From: Stentor coeruleus
Lineage: Eukaryota; Ciliophora; Heterotrichea; Heterotrichida; Stentoridae
Assembly: GCA_001970955.1 (NCBI GenBank)
Contig: MPUH01001160.1
Location: 1 to 22,526, forward strand
DNA: 22,526 nucleotides
Direction: 5' to 3'
Positions 1-9,571 of the stretch are shown here, in pieces. Position 1 is the first letter of the stretch, and every line of letters begins with the position of its first letter. The notes under the pieces are model-generated. The model searched no databases. It worked only from the letters and a program-made list of their open reading frames with translations, and was not told the DNA's origin. Made by a program: the position numbers and the translations under genes.

Positions 1-604
1 AAATAAACCTTGTTTTAAACCCAAATACGGATCATGGAAAAAAAATCACTTAAACTTCTTTATTCTAAATTCACATATTTTTTACGCTATCGACAAAAAT
101 TTAATTTTAACCCTCCTTGTGCTGATTTTTCAATTTCAGTTTACATCATAATTTTATCGACCCTGTCTACTCTATAAAAGTATATATATAGGTCTACTAT
201 ACAAATATATTGGACCAATTCAGAAGAGGTGGGTACTATAAGAATTTAACTAAAATTATGGTTTTCTATTTAAAATATAGTCTTTCAGAATTAGTTCCAT
301 CTATTTTTTTTTCATGTCAGAATATCAAGCAGCAATACTCTAAAAGAATCTAGTATGCTAAATTATAAGCATGATAAGTGTAATACTAGCACGAAAAAGT
401 ATTCCATTATTTAATTCGGGTAATTTCGATTTATGGTGTAAAAGTAGGAGTATAAAAATGAGTTTATACAATTATTTAACTGAAAATAGAGTTTTATCGT
501 TTCCTGAGATCTTTAGATAAATAATTAAAACAAATTCAAGTAAATGCATAGACATTTATTATTGATTTCTCATCTAAACATTTTGCATGATTAGTATTGG
601 TATT
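1..604. other. AT-rich intergenic stretch, no gene seen
   Basis: I find no open frame of useful length and no RNA gene here. The stretch holds A/T runs and a TATATATA tract near 181-190. It lies beyond the 3' side of the reverse-transcriptase remnant on the minus strand, so part of it could be the decayed 3' tail of that element, but nothing in the bases proves this. Confidence 0.5.
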
Positions 605-1480
605 AGTGCGATAATGAAATTTTTTTTGTCTCTTCATTCACATATTTTTTAAGTTCGTTTTCTATTTCATGTCTTTCAGTTTTGCATTAATTGCAATCTT
701 CAATAAACTGTTTTCGTTCTCTGCCCAGTTTTGACAGTAAGGATATTTTTGATCCGTGCTTTGATGTCTTAAGTATTAGCAGTTCTTTGTGAATTTGATC
801 CTGATTTCATTTGGAAAATCAATCCTGTCCCTAAAGTCATTTTTGAGTTGTGAGTTAGGCATATAGGCAGCATTTCTGTGTTTCTATCTTTCGTTGTGGC
901 CAAGTATAGTTTTGCGGTTATTTTATTTTTTTTATTATCTCTTTTGTCATTTTATATTTGTCTCTTTTATTTTTTAACAGATGCTTTTAACCATTCATTG
1001 CTATTATTAGTATTTGACATGATTTCTTTGCTTCTTTTTTCCCATGGGAGGTTTCTAGTTTTGTTTTCTATATGTATTGCTTCATTTAATGAATCTTTTT
1101 CTTGATGCATTTTTAGTTTAAATTTTAGCAATCTTAGATAAAGTGAGATTCCTACTTTTCTGTTGTTTAATATTTTTATTCCATAAGGGCTCTTCTCAAT
1201 TACCCATGCAAGCTCGTTCGGTATAAAATTGAAGCACATTGAAGATGAGCAGCACCCTTGTCTGAGACCTTTCTTTATCTTAAGCCATTGCCAGGGTTTC
1301 TATTCATAATTATTGCACTTTCTTCTCCAGTGTACATTCCTTTAAGGACTTGGATGATATTTTCTCTAATTCCTCGTTTTTTCATTGTTTCAAACAGGAT
1401 ATTTCTATCTATTGAATCAAATGCTTTGGCCAAGTCAAAAAATGCGCAATATGTTATTTTGCAAGATAATCATTTACAAC
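605..1480 (-). mobile_element. LINE-type (non-LTR) reverse transcriptase remnant, truncated and frameshifted
   Basis: Read on the minus strand, about 1409-1455 gives TYCAFFDLAKAFDSIDRNIL. This is reverse transcriptase motif A with its catalytic Asp, in the form typical of LINE-like elements. About 1250-1269 gives GLRQGCCSSS followed by MCFNFIPNE, which matches motif B, but one reading frame away with a stop between. The Y/F-x-D-D motif C that should follow is missing, apparently by deletion. Further on (about 640-830), in another frame, DFRDRIDFPNEIRIKFTKNC and KYPYCQNWAENENSLLKIA resemble the Cys-containing region after the RT domain of LINEs. Upstream, the frame meets a TGA near 1465 and similarity ends, so the copy is 5'-truncated, as LINE copies often are. 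It cannot be active. The plus-strand frame at 878-1105 and the minus-strand frame at 967-1239 are parts or shadows of this remnant. The motif match is firm; the element family is unknown. Confidence 0.72.
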
Positions 1481-1656
1481 AAAAATAGCATTGCTAAAAA
1501 ATAGTTTATCACTTGCTAAATCTTATATCAATTTAAAATAATGCTAAATCCTTAAAAAAAATAATCTCTCTTAAGTATCGTAATTTTCTAGGCATATATT
1601 TGCGGCAAAGACTATCACCTTAGACTTATAGTCTTTATCTAATTGCAAGATAATAA

Positions 1657-2915
1657 ATGGCAGCCATACAATGCGTGAACTCAAAGGCTGAGTTAGTTCG
1701 AAAAACGCAAACTTTGACTCTAAATTTAACAGCAGCAAAAGGTTTGCAAGATATACTAAGAACTAATCTAGGTCCTAGAGGCAGATTTAAAATGCTAGTA
1801 GGCAGGGCGGTCAAATATTACTTACTAAAGACGGCAACATATTGCTAAAAGAAATGCAAAAGCAGCACCCCACTGCTGCAGTGATTGCAAGAGCTGCCAC
1901 TGCACAAAATAAAATAGTTGGCGATGGTACTATTTCTAATGTTCTTTTTATCGGTCAGTTAATGAGACAAGCTGAAAGATTTTTAGGTGAAGTAGTTCAC
2001 CCGCGAGTATTAGTTGATGGTTTGATAAAGCTAGAGCAATAACCCTTAAAGTTCTTGAAAGTCTAAAAGTTGAAAAGGAAGTTGATAGGGAACTTCTTTT
2101 GAATGTGGCAAAGTCCAGTCTAGGCACTAAACTTATTCCTAAAATGGCCAAAAAACTTACAGAAATTGTTACTGCAGTATTAGCAATAAGCCAGACTGGA
2201 AAAAGTATCGACTTGCATGTATATGCCACATAAAATGGACACAGATACGAGATTAGTTAAAGGGCTTGTTCTTGATCATGGCTCCAGGCATCCAAAAACT
2301 CCAACTAAACTTAAAAATTGTTATATCCTTTGCTGCAACATCAACTTAAATATGAAAAAACTGAAGTAAACTCACAATTCTTCTATAGCAATGCAGAACA
2401 GAGAGAAAAACTTCAAGCCTCAGAGCGAAAAATGATTGATGAAAGAGTTGAAAAAATCATAGCATACCATCAATCAACTCAAAGATGCAGTTAGAGATGG
2501 GCTTCGTGCAGTCACAAATACTATCCATAATAAAGCTGTAGTTCCTGGAGCTTTTGAAGTAGCAGTTAGTGTTGAGTTGAAAAAAGAAGTTAAAAATATC
2601 AAAGGAAAAGCTAGACTTGGAGCTGAAGCTTTCGCTGATGCTATTTTGATTATCCCCAGAACCTTAGCTGAAAACTCAGGATTAGATAGCCAAGAAGTGC
2701 TTCTAGAACTAATTTCTCAGTATGAACAGCATGGAGTATTTGTTGGTGTAAATGCTAATGATGGAGCTGCTATAAGCCCAATTGCTGAAGGTATTCTTGA
2801 TAATTACTGTGTCAAACAGCAGTTTTTACAATTTTACCCAGTACTTGCTCAGCAGTTGTTACTTATTGATGAAGTAATGCGCGCTGGAAAACAAATGGGA
2901 GGGGGAAATAACTAG
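1657..2915 (+). pseudogene. CCT6: CCT6-like (TCP-1 zeta subunit) chaperonin pseudogene
   Basis: CCT zeta is one of eight subunits of the cytosolic TRiC/CCT ring, which folds actin and tubulin using ATP. The start (MAAIQCVNSKAELVRKTQ), [88 protein letters not shown] and DEVMRAGKQ follow the CCT6 order closely. The gene is broken. Single-base losses shift the frame near 1811, 2022 and 2350, and the frame shifts again near 2212. At about 2470 the reading jumps from [10 protein letters not shown] straight to [12 protein letters not shown], so roughly 110 residues of the family are missing, covering part of the apical and intermediate domains. The GDGTT nucleotide motif reads GDGTI, and the VVPGAG motif is shortened to VVPGA-FE. 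None of the shifts fits a 15-nt GTA...TAG intron. A functional copy must lie elsewhere. The product call is sure, and so is the broken state unless the assembly is poor here. Confidence 0.9.
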
Positions 2916-3862
2916 ATTAGATAATGAATATAATCTCGCTTTATTTCTAAATCATGCTAGATGATATCTTATAATATAAAGTTAATGGACTATAAAACTC
3001 TAACCTAATTTTTTTCTCATCTTAATCTGAATACTTTATTTGTATAAAAGAAAAGATTCATCAATTACATTTACTTCTTTTAAATTTAGAAGTTTTAATT
3101 TTTGGCTTTTATTTTCTTACAGTATATTGTAATACTTTATATCAATATACTTATTCAGATTGTTTGGTATTATAAGCAATATCTTACAATTATATAGAGT
3201 ATTGTTATAATTTGGCTTACATCCGATGATTATTTACTGAATGCTAGGGTTATGCCCACTTATTCTTATACTTTAACTTACAATAATCATCAAGAGATTA
3301 TGACTGTTTTTATGGATATTAGAAATAACTCGAGTTTTATCGTCTCTGAGAAAATGTTGAGCATTTTGTTTAAAGAGCATAAAACTACCGAAATATGAAT
3401 TTCTCTTCAATTTTTTAGTGCATAGATTCTTTATTTCTTCTACTTTCTAATCCGATTCTTTATTAAGACTTAAAACAAAAAAATATATCTTGGGTATTTA
3501 TCCAAAATAGCCTAATATTAGCATTTTTCTTATAAAACACTGTCCATATATTTCATAATATATTTCATATATAATACAAGCAGCATAAAGTAGCTTTAGT
3601 TTTTGATTTAGGCTTTATAAAGAAGCTTAAATAAACATTTTAAAGAAAAATAAATAACTTTTCCTTTTGGAAATATCAATTGTCTCAATATGTTTCTTTA
3701 CAAAAATCAAAAGGTTGGATTTGGGTAATGTCAAAGAAAAAACTAGTTTTTTTTCATATCTTAAAGGAACTTAGCTTTTAAGTCTATATCCTTTTTGCGA
3801 AGCATATTAGGGACTTCTAGGTGGTAAAATATGGTTATTATCACATTATAATTATTCCCGTA
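2916..3862. other. Intergenic stretch with one unexplained open frame
   Basis: This is AT-rich spacer between the CCT6 pseudogene and the MFS gene. A plus-strand frame is open from about 3196 to 3399 (67 codons, first ATG at 3252). It includes HQEIMTVFMDIRNNSSF, which faintly recalls the metal-binding start of class III nucleotide cyclase domains (vtvlF-DIRgFT). It is too short and too weak to call a gene. I see nothing else, and no tRNA or repeat. Confidence 0.4.
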
Positions 3863-5383
3863 ATGGTGAATAGGAAAATTCTAACAGTCCTTGGCTGTGC
3901 TTTGACCCACTTTGTAAGACTTACTTAGACGGTTGGCACTATCTATTGTACAGGAAACATCATGCCTTATGTGACTTCATACATATTTCTCAAAGATGAA
4001 TCAGTGACGATGGCCTCAATGACCATAGTATTTTACATTTGCATTTTGACTTATGCGCTTGCCTTTCAAATTTCCAACTTAATCCAAATAAAATATACTC
4101 CAAAAAAATGTATATATGCAGGCGCCGCTTTATACATTGTAGTTGTTTTTGTGACAGCAGCTTGCCAAAATCGAATAGCCGTGATAATTATTTATGGAAT
4201 ACTTCTAGGAGCAGCTTCGGGCACAGCTGTAATTTTTACTTAGTATCCAGCAGCTTTGATGATAGCAATCAGTTGCTACCCCGAAAGAAAAGGTCTGGTT
4301 ACTGGAATTGTGGTTGGATCTTTTGCTGTAGGGGCATTTGTATTCAATTTTATTGCAACTGCCATTGTAAACCCATCAAACATAAAGCCTTATTCAAAAA
4401 CAGTGTCTGGCGGGAAAACAGAAAAGTTTTTTGAAAGATCTGTAGCTGAAAATGTACCAGAAATGTTTCTTATCCTCGCCGCCATTTACACAGTTCTTTT
4501 AACAATTGCCCTGTTTCTAGTGCAAGACATAGATGTTAAAGCTGCAAATTTAGCAGCCAGTAATGCCCCTAAGCCGCCAATTATTAATCATGATAGCGAA
4601 AAACCTAAAAAAAGTAAGAAAGGTACCACTGAAGACTCAAATCATTTGAAAGTTAATCATGATGAAGATGATGCTGATTCTTCAAGCGAGCATTCAGAAT
4701 CGCATGATGCCAGCGAAAATTCTTCTATGGAAGAACATAATGAACCAGAAAAGAAAGTTGAATATAAGAGAATTCAAACATTTATTGTGAACGAAGATTT
4801 GAATCTTACTCCTTTAGATGCATTAAAAACTAAACAATTTCATCAGATTTTCTGGTGCTTTATTTTGTCAGGTACCGCAGGTCTTTTTGCTGTGGCAAGC
4901 TTTAAGACTATAGGAATTAAGTATGGGTATGATGATACTTTCCTTACAGTAACAGGATCTCTAGGCTCGATTTTAAATGGCACAATGAGACCACTTTGGG
5001 GAATGTTCTTTGATAAAACTAATTTCAGAATGGTTTATCTTGTCATATTGTGCACACAAATATGTATCTGTGTTACTTTCCCTGAAGTTAGTAAGTTTAA
5101 GCCAGCATTCTTGATATGGCTAGTTATTTTGTTTGTGTGCTCTGGAGGACATTTCACACTTCTTGCTCCTACAGCAGTGAGAATTTATTCAAGAGCCACT
5201 GGATCAAAAGTTTATACTTATTTCATTATAGCTATGGGTCTTGCAAGCATTACTGTATACTTTATCCAAGTGTATGCAACTGTCAAAATTGATCCAAGTT
5301 ATTTCTTTTATATTCTTGCAGGATTAAGTGGAATCTCGCTCGTTTCAACTATTTTCTTCACAGAAATTATTAAGGTGGATTAG
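3863..5383 (+). CDS. MFS transporter (OFA / monocarboxylate-like), three exons
   Basis: This is a 12-helix major facilitator protein that probably moves a small organic anion or other solute across a membrane; the substrate is unknown. The CDS is join(3863..3913, 3929..4228, 4244..5383), 496 residues. Two in-frame TAGs at 3926 and 4241 are the last bases of 15-nt phase-0 introns. With these removed, the junctions read ALTHF|TVGTIYCTGNIMPYVTSY and GAASGTA|YPAALM, and both restore family-like helix 1 and helix 4/5 sequence. Helices 1-6 lie in about residues 5-210. A long charged cytoplasmic loop (about 211-320, rich in Asp, Glu, Ser and Lys) separates them from helices 7-12. PERKGLVTGIVVGSFAVGAF is the conserved loop and helix-5 signature of OFA-like members, and RPLWGMFFDKTN is the matching loop in the second half. 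ATG 3863 is in frame and gives a helix 1 of normal length. Retaining intron 1 would stop translation after 21 codons. Confidence 0.87.
3914..3928 (+). other. 15-nt intron 1 of the MFS gene
   Basis: GTAAGACTTACTTAG is exactly 15 nt, starts GTA and ends TAG, and lies between codons (phase 0). Its removal joins ALTHF to TVGTIYCTGN and removes an in-frame stop. Length and ends match the tiny introns known from Stentor and other heterotrichs. Confidence 0.88.
4229..4243 (+). other. 15-nt intron 2 of the MFS gene
   Basis: GTAATTTTTACTTAG is 15 nt, phase 0, GTA...TAG. Removal joins GAASGTA to YPAALMIAISCYPERKG, matching the spacing of this transporter family, and removes the second in-frame TAG. 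It shares GTAA and TTACTTAG with intron 1 of the same gene. Confidence 0.88.
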
Positions 5384-6480
5384 ATAATTTAGATAGTTAA
5401 GAACTTATATAGCTAATCAGGATGCAATCGATATCGGATATTTTAAATAAACTTAATCAAATTTACTTTGCTCATCTATTATTATACAGCCTTTAATTAT
5501 AGCTAAAAATATTATGTAGGGTGGAGGACGAAGCACAGACCAGGGAAATTGATCTTGATAGATGCTATATAAGACTTCATTATTTGTTGATTTATTTAAG
5601 TGTGCAATATTTTTAATTATCTCAGGTATAATTTCTTGTTAAAGTAAAAATAACTAATTAATGCTGACTATTTCCAAATTTTTACTTAAGTCTCTTAAAT
5701 TCAGTACATAAAAATAGTATAGGTAAGACAAGTTTTTATATTTTTTGTGGGTAATAATGAGTATTATATTTTCATTACACTTAAAAAATTTTTTTTTAAT
5801 GCAATACAAGATTATATAGTAATATATTGATAACTTCTGACAGGATTGTTTAGCTTTTTCAGAGTTGAAATGCTTGCCCTATCAAACACTAAATCACTTT
5901 TTTAATTATTTAAAGAAACTAATTTTTTTAGTATTTAGTTTTCCTTTAAGACATCGAGGTTATTTTACAAAAATATACATAATCGATTAAAGGAAAACAG
6001 CTATGTAAGAAAAATAATAGCTCTCAGATTAATTGTATAATATTAAATATTGAAATCTAATTAAGAAGACTACTTTGCAAAATAAATCAATATTAAAATT
6101 TATGGCTCAAAAATTTCAATTCAGTAAAATGAAATATTCAATCGATAGTAAAAGAGAATCTCTATAGCGCTTATATTGAAATACCTGCATCAGCATAAGC
6201 CTGGCAATTTTATTGCTTAAAATTTTAAAGATTAAAAGTGTATTCTTTGACTCACTTACATATAACAATGCTCTATGGAAATGGAAAAATATTGATTAAA
6301 TTAATATAAATTCAAAAAAACATTAATTAAATGTTAAAAATGCTAATAAGATGTAATAAGAATAATTATAATCCTAAATAGTATAAAATATGATGAAATA
6401 GTATTTAAATCTCATTAAAATATCACCTGAATGCATATGAATATCATAAATATTGCTAAATAATATTAAAATAAATCTAA
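5384..6480. other. Long AT-rich intergenic stretch, no gene seen
   Basis: Stops are dense in all six frames and A/T runs are long. A short patch at about 5518-5615 is richer in G+C and open in one plus frame (EDEAQTREIDLDRCYIRLHY), but it has no family match that I recognise. I see no RNA gene or repeat. Confidence 0.5.
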
Positions 6481-6717
6481 TTCAATAAAAGCATTGCTGT
6501 AAAGAGAATTTTTAATAAAGACGTCAATTATATGATTTTTAATATTTTTTATCTATTAAATTCAAAGAAAGCATTCTTAGAGTTGAGACTTAAAAAATTG
6601 AGGAAATAATTTATAGATTTTGCTAAAGTTATTAGAGATGCTAATGCTGATCCTAATATTCAACTCATAAGTTTGAAAATATTAATTGATATGATTCGTC
6701 TAATATTTATAAAATAG
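6481..6717 (+). pseudogene. Possible TOG/HEAT-repeat gene remnant
   Basis: One plus frame is open from 6481, interrupted by a single TAA at 6607-6609, and then open to 6717. It reads LLNSKKAFLELRLKKLRK, stop, FIDFAKVIRDANADPNIQLI and SLKILIDMIRL. The pattern (charged helix, then L/V-x-x-x-DAN-x-x-x-x-x-SLK-x-L) resembles one HEAT unit of a TOG domain of XMAP215/CLASP proteins, which bind tubulin. Only about 75 codons remain and flanking sequence is noise, so this would be a scrap of a gene. Sequence this AT-rich gives similar strings by chance, so the call is tentative. Confidence 0.28.
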
Positions 6718-6960
6718 CTAGCTATTAAGATAATTTAGAACTAGAGAATAAATATGAAATTCAACAATTTTTTCCTTGTTTTCTTAATACAAATCCTATT
6801 TTATTTTACTATGTGTCGGTATTTCATATTAATTTTAAAAAATGATAAAAAGCAGCAGTTTTATTCTTCTTAGAATTATTCAGTCCGACCTTAAAACTCT
6901 GAAGATCTATATTTAAATCTGGCTTATTTATTTTACTATATAAATGGAAATATAAAACAT

Positions 6961-7287
6961 ATGAAGCTTAACAGCAAAAGGCCTAAATTTTATATAGGTG
7001 AAAATGTGTCGTTTCACAAGCCAAGCCATAAAAATATTAGCATCGCGCAGACAAGGTTCATGATACTTCCAAGCTTCCGTTTGCCCACATTAAATCTACA
7101 CAATAAGCAAGATTCAAAAAGCCAAAACTTAAAGAAATTCTCACCAAGAGTTCATATTGTAAGCTTTGAAAAGGCATCTTACAAAGTTATTAAGAATATA
7201 TCACAGACTCCAAAATTTCATTCTCTCAGCCCTTGTTTTGTATCAAGAAGATATCTTTCACAGATGAGAAGCAATATACTAAAATAA
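6961..7287 (+). CDS. Small basic protein of unknown function (108 aa)
   Basis: This is an intronless ATG-to-TAA frame of 108 codons, visibly richer in G+C than the AT-rich DNA on both sides, as are the other genes in the window. The protein is rich in Lys, Ser, Arg and His and has few acidic residues. It has no signal peptide, no clear membrane helix and no motif I can name. It contains short Ser/Pro stretches (PSFRLPTLNL, SLSPCFVSRR). It stands alone on the plus strand between long spacers. It could be a ciliate-specific structural or nucleic-acid-binding protein, or a fragment of a larger gene whose other exons I cannot see. I do not recognise it. The base-composition contrast is the main support for it being real. 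Confidence 0.6.
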   Translation: MKLNSKRPKFYIGENVSFHKPSHKNISIAQTRFMILPSFRLPTLNLHNKQDSKSQNLKKFSPRVHIVSFEKASYKVIKNISQTPKFHSLSPCFVSRRYLSQMRSNILK

Positions 7288-8292
7288 TAAATTAGTTAAT
7301 GCTATTGCTAGCTTATGATATATGATAATATAGCGAATTAGGTTGTGAAAGATATTTAGGAGAAAATTATTAGTATTTTAAAAAATTAGTTTGATATAGA
7401 TTGAGAAATAGTATTTAAGCATTGCTTATATTTACTATATAATGAGTTCATATAGTTTACAAACTAATAAGATACATAATAATTAAAAAATCATAGTATC
7501 TTAAACAACATAAAAGCTTTCTGGATTATGATTTCCTAGATTCCTATGCTATTTTAATTATGATAGTTAAAGCATATATTTTAGAGCTAGAAATTTTACC
7601 CTTTATATATATTGATAATTCCATATTAGCTTCACTTCTTTAGCTAAAAAGAAACTGCTTTTCTTAGTGATACAACTGATTTAAATAATTAATCTTAAAA
7701 GTGAACTAATCATTTCATTGACTGTAAAAAATTATATATTTAAATAAATCTGTAATTATCTAGCATAACACATTGATATCTATAAATTAAAATCAATACA
7801 TTTATAATAAAAATCAATATAATTAAATCTATAAATTCATCAGCATTTACTTGAATTGAGTTTTTTAAGTGATTATAAAGCATACCAAAATTATATATTT
7901 TCTATATTGTAAATGCATTATGCATCTTTAAACCTTTACTTATCTAACCAACGAATATAAAATATGTGCTGAGTTATTATCTCTTTCTTTGAAAACCTTT
8001 TCAGGAGATGTTCCAAGAAAAGGCAAAGATCTCCCAATGAGTCTGAAAGTGGATGATCTGGTGATATAAACTGTCATGAGCAGAAAAGATAAACCAAACT
8101 TCAAGTGATGTGCTGTCCGAAAGCTAGCATGGGTGGCATTGAGAAGTTTAAAGTTTATAAACTAAATATTTAAATTCTTAAACCTAAAATCTAAAAAAAA
8201 TCTTATTGCTAAAAATTTTTCCTTTTACTGCAATACGCTTAAAAGCATCATATCCATATAGTTTCATCATTCCAAATGAATTCTAATTATTA
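7288..8292. other. Intergenic stretch with one G+C-richer block
   Basis: Most of this is AT-rich spacer. A block at about 7985-8150 stands out as richer in G+C. Frames are open through much of it on both strands (minus: about 67 codons ending VYITRSSTFRLIGRSLPFLG, then TSPEKVFKERDN; plus: GDVPRKGKDLPMSLKVDDLV then a stop). I cannot assign it to a family or to a known RNA. The rest holds nothing I can support. Confidence 0.4.
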
Positions 8293-9571
8293 TTAGTTAT
8301 CTTTCTGTTCCTTATTACCTTTTTCTAGAAGCATTTGGTAAAACTCTTGCAATTTAACTTGTGAACCTTTACCCGGAGGTTCTGGCTGCATTTTAGCAAC
8401 TTGCACAGGGTTTTCTTTGATAGAATTCTGGTTTTTCGGGTTGATTATATCAATAATCCTATCAGGTCTATCCCTGGTTGAGCTTTTCAATTTTTCCTTA
8501 ATCTGCATGATAAACTCCTGGTCATCAGTCACAGGTATTTCATCCTTTTTGTAAACTCTGCATTTGGATTTAGGCAAAAACTCTTGAAACTGCTTATCTC
8601 CACCATTATAATCAGTTTGTTGTATTAAACTTGGAGAGTCCCAGCCTGAAGGAATAAAAATTTGGTCTTTAGCAATAATATTTGCCTTATGTAATAGAGG
8701 ATAACCATAGATTCTGTGCATGATATAATCATAAAGCAAAGATATATTAATATTCGACTTGCTTGACGTATAAAAAAGGCTTGCTCCATATGTTATGCAA
8801 AACTCACGTAATGTTCGCAAGCAAGAGTCAAGTATTTTATCATTTTGTTCACGATTTTTGTCAACTGTCCACACCAAATCGCTTTTGCAGCATATTACCA
8901 TTATAGGTACCCCAAGGTTCACTTGAAGAATACCTTCTGCAAGAGGAATATCTTCATTGATTGTATTTTCCGAAACGAAATCTGGATCTTTATAACATTT
9001 CACATAATCAGCTACTGATTTAACTAGTCTATCTTGTTCTTCGAGCGGTAGTGAACTTACAACTTTACCTAGAATTTCATGCCAAAGTTCTATCCACATT
9101 TCTAGATCTTGGCTGAATCTCCATGGTTGTTCCCAGTCTAGGATTATACCAAAAAGTGTTTTATCAAGAGTTCTAGGGCTTAAAGAGAATTCAAGAAGGT
9201 GCTTGAGTTCAGGAAATTCAAGAGTATAAATATTTATCATTGAAATTTTGTCAGACTGAGGATCTTGAATATCTTTTGAGTTTATATAGGAATATTGAAG
9301 AGGACAACTTACTGGAATCAAATCGTCTGGAGATATAAGCTGAGAATATTTTGTATTCTTCCCTAAGCTGCCAGGACCTCTCTGTAATGAAGAAATTAAG
9401 TGCTTTGACCCGCAGTCTTGTCTGCCTACAAGAATANCCTCTCTGTAATGAAGAAATTAAGTGCTTTGACCCGCAGTCTTGTCTGCCTACAAGAATAAGA
9501 TTCCCCTCTGGGTAACGCTTTCTTTCGCTTGTATCTTTGAAGAGACGATCCCAATGCTTTTGCTCTACCAT
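8293..9571 (-). CDS. DYNC1LI: Cytoplasmic dynein 1 light intermediate chain (split by an assembly join)
   Basis: This subunit binds the dynein-1 heavy chain through a Ras-like domain and holds cargo adaptors with a C-terminal helix. Collapsing the 60-nt duplication plus N at 9377-9497 gives an uninterrupted, intronless 405-residue reading frame from ATG 9571 to TAA 8293. The Ras-like fold shows ILVGRQDCGSKHLISSL (residues 26-42), IILDWEQPWRF, NLGVPIMVICCKSD (about 198-211, the NKxD-like site), YGASLFYTSSKSNINISLLY and the hallmark FIPSGWD (about 289-295). QLKEF-like QEFYQMLLEKGNK at the C-terminus matches the adaptor-binding helix. The P-loop is altered: GKT is replaced by GSK, so nucleotide binding may be weak or lost. 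Length is at the short end for metazoan family members (about 490-520). As shipped, the artefact splits it into two apparent genes. Confidence 0.93.
9377..9497. repeat. Perfect 60-nt direct duplication around a single N (assembly join)
   Basis: Bases 9377-9436 are repeated exactly at 9438-9497, with an N at 9437. Removing one copy and the N (61 nt) restores the dynein LIC frame exactly. This is the mark of two overlapping contigs joined without merging, not a biological repeat. Confidence 0.93.

Noticed and set aside
878..1105. Hydrophobic plus-strand frame of 75 codons
   Set aside because: It is the antisense of the reverse-transcriptase remnant; the minus strand carries the motifs.
2022..2036. 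A 15-nt intron in the CCT6 pseudogene (GTTTGATAAAGCTAG)
   Set aside because: It starts GTT rather than GTA, its removal does not mend the frame, and a single missing T explains the shift better.
3926..4243. MFS gene as a pseudogene or as a case of TAG readthrough
   Set aside because: Both TAGs are the last three bases of perfect 15-nt GTA...TAG introns, and the spliced junctions fit the family better than any readthrough product.
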